Assembly (NCBI GenBank): GCA_023379435.1 | Contig: JAMCUH010000057.1 | Location: 1-34,520 of the forward strand | Length of the DNA stretch: 34,520 nucleotides | Direction of reading: 5' to 3' | From: Thermoplasmatota archaeon | GTDB taxonomy: Archaea; Thermoplasmatota; Thermoplasmata; Thermoplasmatales; Thermoplasmataceae | Shown: in pieces, positions 25,251-32,423 of the stretch | Layout of the letters: each line of letters begins with the position of its first letter | How positions within the stretch are numbered: the stretch's first letter is position 1 | The notes under the pieces: generated by a model | What the model saw: only the letters and a program-made list of their open reading frames with translations | What the model was told of the DNA's origin: nothing | Database searches by the model: none | Position numbers and translations under genes: made by a program

Positions 25251-25412
25251 TACATGTTACTCTCCGTATTAGCGTTATTACCTGCGATCATATAACGAAG
25301 AATGAATGAAGAGTATTAAGTTAGAGTAAGGATAATTTGTACGTATTTATCATTCTTTTTTATAACTTATGTGCGGGATTATATTTTTAAAATAACCTTT
25401 GGTATCCATACT

Positions 25413-26078
25413 CTAAAGTTTTTCACCGCAGTTTGGGCAGTATTTCATAGTTTTTTTGACCGGTGCACCGCAGTTTGGGCAAACCGAAGTTTCATCCCTT
25501 GCAACAACGCTACTCTGCTGGGTCTTTGTAATCTCTCCTCCCTGGACAGTGTCTGCATCAATGAAATCGCCGGATCCAGATTCATCATTTCTTTCCTTAC
25601 TTTTGGGTTTTTGATTACCATAGTAGGCCACGCCAACATTGGTTGTACCAGCCTTGGCGCGTGCCATCTCCACCTCCTTCCTATATTCTTCTTCCTTCTG
25701 TCTCTGCAGACGTTCCTCCTCTGAGTGCTTTGCATCTGAGATCCATTTTCTCATTTGCTCCTCCCACTTCAGAGGATCTGTTATTCTGAATCTGGCTTTC
25801 TTTATATCATCTCCAAGATGGTATTCGATGATCAGGTATTTCTTAGTAAGTGCTTTAATCCTCGGAACAATGCTGCTCACGTTTGTTATGTTATAGAGAA
25901 ACACGTCAACTAGAATCTGTGATGGTGTAGCCTTAAGAAGTCCGCGCTTTCCCCTCTTTTCGAAAATGATCCTCTTGTCTGAAAGGTAAAGGTTGCCGGA
26001 TTCTGTATCACCGTCTTCCCTCACAAGAAGTGACTCGTCCGAAAGAATCTCATGTTCCCCAACTTCATATATAGGCAT
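25413..26078 (-). CDS. PH/GRAM-like domain protein with C-terminal zinc ribbon
   Basis: Residues 1 to about 110 look like a PH/GRAM-type barrel (NLYLSDKRIIFEKRGKRG near 29-46, a pattern shared with short PH-like domains that read LxLTxxRLIF). A charged, Glu/Lys/Arg-rich helix (about 112-142) follows, likely a coiled coil, then a disordered polar part. The end carries CPNC at 200-203 and CPNC at 214-217, a zinc ribbon of the type found on many archaeal membrane-associated or regulatory proteins. There is no membrane segment. Function is unknown; lipid or protein binding is a guess from the fold. A TATA-like box (minus strand, about 26108-26100) 26 nt upstream gives a leaderless start. Confidence 0.75.
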   Translation of the reverse strand: MPIYEVGEHEILSDESLLVREDGDTESGNLYLSDKRIIFEKRGKRGLLKATPSQILVDVFLYNITNVSSIVPRIKALTKKYLIIEYHLGDDIKKARFRITDPLKWEEQMRKWISDAKHSEEERLQRQKEEEYRKEVEMARAKAGTTNVGVAYYGNQKPKSKERNDESGSGDFIDADTVQGGEITKTQQSSVVARDETSVCPNCGAPVKKTMKYCPNCGEKL

Positions 26079-26132
26079 CTGCTAATCATTGCGCGCACAT
26101 AATAAAATCTTTTCCTTTCTGCGTTGGTTATT

Positions 26133-27149
26133 TCATCGGAATTTAAGAAATACTTTTCCCGTATTCTTGCGTGATCTGATTTCGGAGTAGGCCATATTCA
26201 CATCCTCAATGTCATAAGTTTTATCAATTACCGCCTTAAATTTGCCGGATGCAGCAAGTTCCAGGGCTTCACCCAGATCGTTCCTGGTTGAGCTGATGCT
26301 TCCTGTAACGCTGTTTCCTTTCAGGATAAGAATTCCAAGCGGTAACTTTGCGGGTTCAGGATTAATATTTCCCACAACAATCATTCCTCCACCAACCTTC
26401 AGGGATCTGAGGGCCTGTTCGAACGTGTAGTTGCCGGTAGTCTCCAGAGCGAGATCTACACCCTCCGGTATGATATCTCTTACCTTTCTGTCAAATCTCT
26501 CAGAAAATTGAACAACATGATCTGCACCAAGTGATTTAAGCACCTCTGACTTATCCGGTGATGATGTTTCAGCTATTACGGTGGCCCCGAGCAGTTTTGA
26601 AACTTCAACAGCATGGGAGCCAACACCACCGCCTGCGCCTGTGATGAGTATCTTCTGCCCAGGTTTAATATTTCCAATCTTTCTGATGGCATGTACTATC
26701 ATACCTGTGACACAGGAGGCAATGGCTGCTTCATACTCACCGACACCATTGGGAACTTTTACGGCGCTTTTCTGATCAATTGCAATATATTCCGCATATG
26801 AACCGTCCACATTCTCCCCATAAGTGACTTTGTTTGGACAGAGATTTTCATTTCCAGACATACAGTAGGTGCATGTTCCGCATGGTTTGTAGATAAGGCT
26901 TGCAACACGATCAGCAATTCTGAACCCTCTGACCTCTGATCCCACATTCGTGACAATTCCAGTTATCTCGTGTCCGGGAACTACTGGAAATTTAGCTCTG
27001 GGAAAGAAGCCATCCTGTTCCAGAATGTCCCTGTAGCATATTCCAGTTATTCTCTGCCTGACAATAATTTCCGTGGGTTTTGGTTCCGGGATTGGCCTAT
27101 CTTCGACCCTAAGGGGCGCCTTTATGGAGTCAAGAACTGCAGCCTTCAT
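26133..27149 (-). CDS. Zinc-dependent alcohol dehydrogenase (MDR family)
   Basis: This is a medium-chain alcohol dehydrogenase of 338 residues. Catalytic zinc ligands are C38 (GICYRD), H60 with E61 (GHE) and C145. Structural zinc ligands are C89, C92, C95 and C103 (PCGTCTYCMSGNENLC). The NAD(P) loop GAGGGVGSHAVEV is near 171-183. It oxidises alcohols or reduces aldehydes; the substrate cannot be told. A box AGTTATTTC on the minus strand (27178-27170) is 25 nt before the ATG. The TraG-like ATPase gene lies just upstream (44 bp) on the same strand. Confidence 0.92.
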   Translation of the reverse strand: MKAAVLDSIKAPLRVEDRPIPEPKPTEIIVRQRITGICYRDILEQDGFFPRAKFPVVPGHEITGIVTNVGSEVRGFRIADRVASLIYKPCGTCTYCMSGNENLCPNKVTYGENVDGSYAEYIAIDQKSAVKVPNGVGEYEAAIASCVTGMIVHAIRKIGNIKPGQKILITGAGGGVGSHAVEVSKLLGATVIAETSSPDKSEVLKSLGADHVVQFSERFDRKVRDIIPEGVDLALETTGNYTFEQALRSLKVGGGMIVVGNINPEPAKLPLGILILKGNSVTGSISSTRNDLGEALELAASGKFKAVIDKTYDIEDVNMAYSEIRSRKNTGKVFLKFR

Positions 27150-27193
27150 TTGATATTATTACAAATCAAGAAATAACTTTTTTCCTTCTCATG

Positions 27194-29161
27194 TTATATG
27201 AGGTCACCAGCTGTAAAAACTTCACAATCTGGTCTCCTGGACATTGACAATAACATCTTCATGGGAATTTCCTGTAGCATCTCGTCACTGAATTTCACTA
27301 TGTATCTCCGGGTCTGCATCATCTTCTTGTAAATTCCAATTTTCTCTGAGATGTGTGACGATCCCCTCAGTCTCATAACTGGAAAATCTATTTTAATCAT
27401 TCTGGCCGGTGAAAAGGTGACGAGGCCTCTTCCTCCGGGTATTTTGAATTCCTTGCCGTCATATATTACAGGTACAATGTCAGGAAAGGCACTCCACACA
27501 TCGCTTGAATACCTTCTTACTCCGTTAACGATTATGCCAAGGTCATTGGTAACTCTGCCATCACACAGAATCCTTGAAGGTGACTTTAGAAAATTTACAA
27601 GCTTTTCTGTTTCGTCTGCATTAACAACAATGACTAGTCTTTCACCCGACAGATTGAGAATCTTTGAAATCACCCTCCCTTTGACGTTCATATCAGATAC
27701 CTCAACTTCAACCAGATGCTCCCTGCCGTGATATACGAAGTAGCCATCACTGATGAAATCCCTCCGGCGTTTTTCCATATCCATTTCCACACCATTTTTC
27801 TGAAGTTTGTCCCTAAATCTTCTAATTATGATGTTATGGATTCCAGCGTGAGGCCTGATCACACCGGAACATTCCGGTTTGACATGAGGCATGCCGTATT
27901 TTCTCAGGGAATCATAGATAATCCTCGTAACGTTTTCGGTTGATACATGCAAGGGCTTAACCTTGAGGGATATGGGGATCAATGGCATCGTTTCACCGGT
28001 TGACCAGAACAGAAAATTATGGTATGTGTTCTCCCTAAACAGTGTATCCGCTCTTTCCTTGATCTTTCCAGAGAAAAACGCTGAAAGAAATGCTGATTCC
28101 TGGGGAGATATCTGAAAAACGGCAAAATTTCTCACATTACCCATTATAAAATCTGTTATGTCTCTATTTTTAAGCCTTAGAAATTGCGTGGAAAGTACGA
28201 GGGAAACACCAAATTTTCTACCCTCGCTTAGCAAAGTTTTCAATATGCTATCCGGTATGTCCTGCGATTCGTCTATAATGATATATGTTTTACTGTAAAC
28301 GCTATTACTGGACAAAGATGTAAGTTCGTTCCATATCTTCATAAGTAGAAGAAGTGAAAATATGCCTGTAACCTCCTCTGAGTTATTCTTTTTGGTTATG
28401 CCAGAAACTATAAGATTACCAGATTTAGCCACTATATTTCTTAAGTTAATGGATTCATTCGGAGATGATATTACCGATCTTATATCATCGTTCGACAGTA
28501 TGGAAAGCAGTTTATTTACCGAGCTTGCTATGTAATCTGACCACCTGAGACTGTTTTTCATCTGCTGATCTATGAAGTTGGCAAGACTGCGATCCGAGCT
28601 TTTCTCAAGAAATTCTTTCATTCTTTCCCGATTCGTCAAAAGGTCAAGAAAGCCTGACAGTGTTGAATTGTTTGAATTCTGCAACATGTATTCTTTCAGC
28701 ATTGAAGAATACACCAGCTGGAGCCTAGGCCCCCATGTGCCAGATGATATTTCCTGCTCATGGGAAAAAATGGATCTTATCCATTCTGAGGTTCTTTCAA
28801 CTAGAGTGTTTTCTCCGCCGGTGGAAAGAAAATTCATGCAGGTCTGATATCTGGTCTCATCAACTGTACCGGGTCCGAGGTATATCTTATTCACTTCGCT
28901 ATCCATGCATAGGGCGCGCTCAGAGATGTCTCCGTGTGGGTCTATGAGAACTACATTGTTACCCCTATTCAGGAGCTGGGAAATAAGATTCAATAGAAGG
29001 GTAGACTTTCCAGTTCCAGTCTTACCAAGTATAAGCATGTGACCTTCCAGGAACATAGTGTTCAGAAAAAAAGGTCTAAGAGTACTATCGTATCCTATCC
29101 TTATTCCCTGCTTATTTACGTCGTTGCCCACACGTCTGATACCAAAATGATAATCATACAT
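27194..29161 (-). CDS. TraG/HerA-like P-loop ATPase with C-terminal nuclease-like region
   Basis: This 655-residue ATPase belongs to the VirD4/TraG-HerA-FtsK group. It has Walker A GKTGTGKST (46-54), IDPHGD (73-78), WGPRLQLV (143-150), Walker B YIIIDESQD (293-301) and motif III LSTQFLR (323-329), as in DUF87/TraG-type coupling ATPases that pump or load DNA. No membrane segment is seen. After the ATPase (to about 430) comes a region with DGYFVYHG (D472), LVEVEVSD (E485/E487) and a Lys at 494 or 500, which fits the D-(E)xE/K spacing of PD-(D/E)XK nucleases; this is tentative. Such proteins occur in integrated elements and in defence loci. The ATG has a TATA box ATAAATAT complement about 29 nt upstream. 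No relaxase or T4SS gene is nearby. Confidence 0.8.
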   Translation of the reverse strand: MYDYHFGIRRVGNDVNKQGIRIGYDSTLRPFFLNTMFLEGHMLILGKTGTGKSTLLLNLISQLLNRGNNVVLIDPHGDISERALCMDSEVNKIYLGPGTVDETRYQTCMNFLSTGGENTLVERTSEWIRSIFSHEQEISSGTWGPRLQLVYSSMLKEYMLQNSNNSTLSGFLDLLTNRERMKEFLEKSSDRSLANFIDQQMKNSLRWSDYIASSVNKLLSILSNDDIRSVISSPNESINLRNIVAKSGNLIVSGITKKNNSEEVTGIFSLLLLMKIWNELTSLSSNSVYSKTYIIIDESQDIPDSILKTLLSEGRKFGVSLVLSTQFLRLKNRDITDFIMGNVRNFAVFQISPQESAFLSAFFSGKIKERADTLFRENTYHNFLFWSTGETMPLIPISLKVKPLHVSTENVTRIIYDSLRKYGMPHVKPECSGVIRPHAGIHNIIIRRFRDKLQKNGVEMDMEKRRRDFISDGYFVYHGREHLVEVEVSDMNVKGRVISKILNLSGERLVIVVNADETEKLVNFLKSPSRILCDGRVTNDLGIIVNGVRRYSSDVWSAFPDIVPVIYDGKEFKIPGGRGLVTFSPARMIKIDFPVMRLRGSSHISEKIGIYKKMMQTRRYIVKFSDEMLQEIPMKMLLSMSRRPDCEVFTAGDLI

Positions 29162-29186
29162 TTAATAACATTATACCATTAATTAG

Positions 29187-29194
29187 ATAAATAT
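29187..29194 (-). promoter_or_regulatory. TATA box of the TraG/HerA-like ATPase gene
   Basis: On the minus strand ATATTTAT is centred about 29 nt before the ATG at 29161. It lies in the 176-bp region divergent from the unknown gene at 29338. Confidence 0.4.
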
Positions 29195-29337
29195 CTTTGT
29201 GGGAAATAGATGTGATCCATGTGGTCAGTGAATTCCTGCTTGATCGAATGGTGCAATTCATCTTCTTCCATCTCTCAAATTTTAGGGAAAGATGAACTGG
29301 TAACAAATTTATTGAATAGATTACCATTCTATTGAAC

Positions 29338-29772
29338 ATGCATGAAAAGGAGAAACAAGAAATTGAAAACATAAAAAATAAACTTGGAGAGATTAAGCTG
29401 CATGAGAGAGTTAGTGAGTTTAAGCCTGTTTCCGGGGAAATACTTTCCATCCTGATTTCAGGATGCAGATCAGGCGGTGATGGCAATTTTTCCTTTGAAG
29501 GTGATTCCAAACACTATTCCGTGAAGTTTGAATATTTTGAAAAAGAGGTTTCTCCCGGCACAAATGGAATGTTTGATAATGTTCCTTCTCCAGACGAAAC
29601 CAAACTCGACACTGTGGCATTTAACGTGACCGGAATATTACCAAATTCAGAAACTGAGCTCATATTCACAAAGGGGACAATAATGATTGTTCCAAGCAGG
29701 GAACTCCGTCACATACTCGACTTTCAAAACGATCTTCTAAGATCCAATGAAAAGGCCACCTCCGGACATTGA
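29338..29772 (+). CDS. Protein of unknown function
   Basis: This 144-residue protein starts MHEKEKQEIENIKNKLGEIK, a highly charged helix likely to be a short coiled coil (about 1-28). Alternating strands follow, with one Cys (in ISGCRSGGDG). There is no membrane segment and no motif I recognise. The ATG at 29338 has an AT-rich box (ACAAATTTATTG, about 29303-29314) near 28 nt upstream; a TTG at 29332 in frame is less likely. It is divergent from the TraG/HerA-like ATPase gene. Confidence 0.65.
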   Translation: MHEKEKQEIENIKNKLGEIKLHERVSEFKPVSGEILSILISGCRSGGDGNFSFEGDSKHYSVKFEYFEKEVSPGTNGMFDNVPSPDETKLDTVAFNVTGILPNSETELIFTKGTIMIVPSRELRHILDFQNDLLRSNEKATSGH

Positions 29773-29865
29773 GAGCGACCCAATCAAGGTAATAATCTGA
29801 CCAAAATTAATGTTTCAGCAGAATTCTATAGTTTATACCCTAATATAAAAAGGAAAGAGTTAAGG

Positions 29866-29871
29866 TTTTAT
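29866..29871 (+). promoter_or_regulatory. TATA-like box of the DUF202 gene
   Basis: TTTTAT is centred about 26 nt before the ATG at 29894. Another box, GTTTATAC at 29831-29838, would give a leader of about 35 nt. Confidence 0.4.
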
Positions 29872-29893
29872 CCCCTCCTGCAGATCAAGAGCA

Positions 29894-30232
29894 ATGTCAT
29901 CACCCACTGATCACTTTGCCAACGAGAGGACTTTTCTTGCATGGGTACGAACCGGCATTGCACTTATTGCCTTTGGTTTTGTTGTGGCAAAATTTGCAAT
30001 TTTTCTGCAGATCCTAAAGGATAGCACCACAATAGGATCTGGCACTGTTGTATACGGCGAGGTTATGATTCTTCTTGGTGCAATGACGATAGTATACGGT
30101 ACATACTCATACGTGCTCTCCGACAGACAACTATGGAAGGATCACTACAAACCCAGGATAAGGGACAACATTGTATTTTCCGCTCTTGTAATAATAGTAG
30201 TTTTGATTATGTCACTGTTACTTATCCTGTAA
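29894..30232 (+). CDS. DUF202 (YidH-like) membrane protein
   Basis: The 112-residue protein opens with HFANERTFLAWVRTGIALIA (residues 7-26), the DUF202 signature (ANERTFLAW-RT). Three membrane segments lie at about 16-38, 52-75 and 92-112. The family is widespread and has no firmly established function. It is a single gene, separated from the riboflavin operon by 130 bp. Confidence 0.9.
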   Translation: MSSPTDHFANERTFLAWVRTGIALIAFGFVVAKFAIFLQILKDSTTIGSGTVVYGEVMILLGAMTIVYGTYSYVLSDRQLWKDHYKPRIRDNIVFSALVIIVVLIMSLLLIL

Positions 30233-30253
30233 ACTTGGTGAAGAGCTAAATCG

Positions 30254-30363
30254 TAGTAAGTAATCAACCATAATCTTTACCCGTTTCAATGTTTTTTCTA
30301 TATGGTTATTCATACTTATATCTGAGTAATTACCTAAATGTTTATTTCATACGCAGTAATTAA
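30254..30363 (+). promoter_or_regulatory. Promoter region of the riboflavin operon with AGTAATTA repeats
   Basis: Two identical octamers AGTAATTA stand at 30325-30332 and 30355-30362, exactly 30 bp apart. The first is part of the palindrome GTAATTAC (30326-30333). They flank the likely TATA element (TAAATGTT, 30335-30342, centred 24 nt before the ribB ATG). A related AGTAAGTAAT is at 30256-30265. The layout resembles operators on both sides of a core promoter. A riboflavin-operon regulator such as the archaeal RbkR (riboflavin kinase-regulator) is one candidate; I cannot recall its motif well enough to match it. Confidence 0.45.
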
Positions 30364-31070
30364 TGATAGTGTTGGAGGAAGCAATTAATGAGTTGCGTTC
30401 TGGAAAACCCATACTCATCTTTGACAGTGACAACAGGGAGAAGGAAACCGATATGGTCATTGCCTCCCAATTTGCAACGACCGGCATGATTACAAAATTA
30501 AGAACCGAAGCTGGTGGATTGCTCTGCGTCACGATCAGGGAAAAGGATGCTGAAAAGATAGGGCTGAATCTATTCGAGAATGCCATTCAAAAATGCAGTG
30601 ACGTGCCTCAGGAACTTTTCTATAACGGTGATCTGATTTATGATAGGAGCAGCTCATTTGCGATTCCCATTAACCACAGGAAGACTTTCACCGGAATCAA
30701 TGATCGCGACAGGTCACTTACTGCAATGGAATTCGCAGGTTTCATTGGCAGGCTCCCGATGCTCAACGGAAGCGCAAAAAAGGAATTTGCCACAGAATTC
30801 AGAGCTCCCGGGCATTTATGGACTCTCATAGCTCGCGACGGGTATTTTCGAGTAAGGAAGGGCCACACAGAACTCTCCACGTATATCGTAGAAAGAGCTG
30901 GCCTGATCCCATCTGCAACCATTGCGGAAATGCTTTCTCCGGATGGCACATCCCTATCCAGAGAAAAGGCAATCGAATACGCCAGATCTCATTCATTAAT
31001 TTTTATAGATGGTTCAGATATAGTCAAGCAGTGGAATGATGAAGACAGTAATGGCAACCGGAGTGTTTGA
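30363..31070 (+). CDS. ribB: 3,4-dihydroxy-2-butanone-4-phosphate synthase (archaeal type)
   Basis: RibB makes the four-carbon unit of riboflavin from ribulose-5-phosphate. The 235-residue protein has the archaeal acidic loop DSDNREKETDM (21-31, with R25, E26, E28 and D30), then AIPINHRKTFTGINDRDR in the middle, RAPGHLW, and GHTELS near the end, all as in the Methanocaldococcus enzyme. It is monofunctional, without the GTP cyclohydrolase II domain of bacterial RibBA. It is the first gene of ribB-ribL-ribC-ribH and overlaps ribL by 35 bases. Confidence 0.94.
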   Translation: MIVLEEAINELRSGKPILIFDSDNREKETDMVIASQFATTGMITKLRTEAGGLLCVTIREKDAEKIGLNLFENAIQKCSDVPQELFYNGDLIYDRSSSFAIPINHRKTFTGINDRDRSLTAMEFAGFIGRLPMLNGSAKKEFATEFRAPGHLWTLIARDGYFRVRKGHTELSTYIVERAGLIPSATIAEMLSPDGTSLSREKAIEYARSHSLIFIDGSDIVKQWNDEDSNGNRSV

Positions 31071-31470
31071 TATAATTCATCTCGGTCATATATTTTTCCT
31101 AAAAGAGTCAAAGAAACTTGGTGATGTTCTTGTGGTTGTGGTCGCAAGGGATTCCACGGCAAGGAAGAACGGGAAAACCCCAGTGATGGATGAGACGACC
31201 AGGGTGGCCATAGTAAACGAGCTCAAACCGGTTGACAGAGCAGTCCTTGGCCATGAGGGTGACATCTTCAGAATCGTTCAGGAAATAAAACCTGATATAA
31301 TTACGCTCGGATATGATCAGAACTTTGACGCTGATGCCATAAGAAGAGGGGCAATGAATGTTGGCGTTCATACGGAGGTTGTCAGGCTCCCAATGTATAA
31401 TTCCGAAATTAAGTTCAGCTCTACGGAAATAAAAAGAAAGATATCCGGGTCTGGGGGCGGTTCAAACTGA
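31036..31470 (+). CDS. ribL: FAD synthetase RibL (archaeal type)
   Basis: RibL adenylylates FMN to FAD. This 144-residue nucleotidyltransferase has TGVFDIIHLGHIFFLKES with the HLGH form of the HxGH motif (about 15-18), VVVARD, and then PDIITLGYDQNFD and the terminal FSSTEIKRKI, all typical of the cytidylyltransferase-like RibL family. The start lies inside ribB; ATG 31036 or 31039 both fit, with GTGGAA upstream as a weak ribosome-binding site. Its stop TGA overlaps the probable ribC start codon. Confidence 0.92.
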   Translation: MMKTVMATGVFDIIHLGHIFFLKESKKLGDVLVVVVARDSTARKNGKTPVMDETTRVAIVNELKPVDRAVLGHEGDIFRIVQEIKPDIITLGYDQNFDADAIRRGAMNVGVHTEVVRLPMYNSEIKFSSTEIKRKISGSGGGSN

Positions 31471-31955
31471 AGAAGATAGGCATAGTGGATACAATGTTTG
31501 CCCGTTATGACATGGGAAAGGCTGCCATTGATGAACTGCAAAGTCTTGGAACGGGATTCACTGTTCAAAGGGTTACTGTGCCTGGAATAAAGGACATACC
31601 GGTTGCTTCTCTGAATCTTATAAGGGAGAGTGGCTGTGACATTATTGTTGCACTTGGAATGCCGGGAAAAGAGAAGCTGGATAAAATGTCTGCCATAGTT
31701 GCCTCCATGGGAATAATGCAGATACAGCTTCTTACAGGAAAGCATGTTCTGGAGGTGTTTGTCCATGAAGAAGAGGCTGGATCGGAGCAAGAGCTTGCTG
31801 CTCTCATGGATAGGCGAGCCAGAGACCATGCCAAAAATGCATATATGCTGCTATTCCATCCTGAACATCTCACGAAAATGGCTGGAATGGGGGTCAGGCA
31901 GGGTTACGAAGATGCTGGCCCCCTTACAGGCTCAAAAGGAGGAATAAGGCATTAG
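31467..31955 (+). CDS. ribC: Riboflavin synthase, archaeal type; probable CTG start
   Basis: Archaeal RibC dismutates two 6,7-dimethyl-8-ribityllumazine to riboflavin. It is related to lumazine synthase, not to bacterial RibE. The conserved segments are IGIVDTMFARYDMGKAAI, TVPGIKDIPVA, ALGMPGKEKLDK, VFVHEEEA and GVRQGYEDAGP. The GTG at 31485 falls within the conserved IGIVDT and would cut off the first strand. No ATG, GTG or TTG lies upstream in frame. The CTG at 31467 gives (M)KKIGIVDTMFARYDM, matching the Methanocaldococcus N-terminus (TKKVGIVDTTFARVDM). It overlaps the ribL TGA (CTGA) and has GGGGGCGG a few bases upstream. A GTG start at 31485 remains the formal alternative. 162 residues from CTG. 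Confidence 0.93.
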   Translation: MKKIGIVDTMFARYDMGKAAIDELQSLGTGFTVQRVTVPGIKDIPVASLNLIRESGCDIIVALGMPGKEKLDKMSAIVASMGIMQIQLLTGKHVLEVFVHEEEAGSEQELAALMDRRARDHAKNAYMLLFHPEHLTKMAGMGVRQGYEDAGPLTGSKGGIRH

Positions 31956-31963
31956 GTGATATT

Positions 31964-32371
31964 ATGAAAATAGGAATTGTGGTATCAGAATACAATTACG
32001 ACATAACCACGGATATGTTGCAGAGGGCACAGGAAGAGGCGGAGTTTCTAGGTGCAGAGGTCTTCAGGGTTCTTAAGGTTCCGGGAACGTTTGATATACC
32101 GCTTGGAGTGAAGAAACTTCTGCAGATGAAGGAAATTGAGGGCGTTGTTACACTGGGTGCGGTGATCGAAGGAGAAACTGATCATGATCAGATCATAATG
32201 CAAAATGCGGCAAGGAAAATAGAAGACCTGTCTGTTGAATTCGGCAAACCCGTTTCTCTGGGTATATCGGGACCCGGTGAGACAAGGCTTCAGGCTGAAG
32301 CTAGAATAGAAAAGGCAAAGGATGCTGTTGAAAGTGTGGTGAAGATGATCAAGAGGGTCTCTTCACTCTGA
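31964..32371 (+). CDS. ribH: 6,7-dimethyl-8-ribityllumazine synthase
   Basis: RibH condenses the RibB product with 5-amino-6-ribitylaminouracil. The 135-residue protein has VSEYNYDIT (substrate loop), VPGTFDIPLGVKKLL, LGAVIEGETDHDQI with the catalytic His, and GISGPGETRLQAEARI. The SD AGGTGAT stands 4 nt before the ATG and overlaps the ribC stop. It is the last gene of the riboflavin operon; GTP cyclohydrolase and the reductase/deaminase steps are not in this window. Confidence 0.95.
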   Translation: MKIGIVVSEYNYDITTDMLQRAQEEAEFLGAEVFRVLKVPGTFDIPLGVKKLLQMKEIEGVVTLGAVIEGETDHDQIIMQNAARKIEDLSVEFGKPVSLGISGPGETRLQAEARIEKAKDAVESVVKMIKRVSSL

Positions 32372-32395
32372 TCCTATCAGTTGCCCATGCGTAAC

Positions 32396-32403
32396 AATTT
32401 ATT
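32396..32403 (+). promoter_or_regulatory. TATA box of the S9 peptidase gene
   Basis: AATTTATT is centred about 24 nt before the ATG at 32424, a leaderless arrangement. The peptidase is therefore probably separate from the rib operon although only 52 bp follow ribH. Confidence 0.5.
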
Positions 32404-32423
32404 CTACCCCGGAATGCTTTTGC

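Noticed and set aside
29154-29510. 118-codon minus-strand ORF between the ATPase and the unknown gene
   Set aside because: It overlaps the better-supported gene at 29338 and the ATPase promoter; its Ser/Leu-rich translation looks like antisense shadow.
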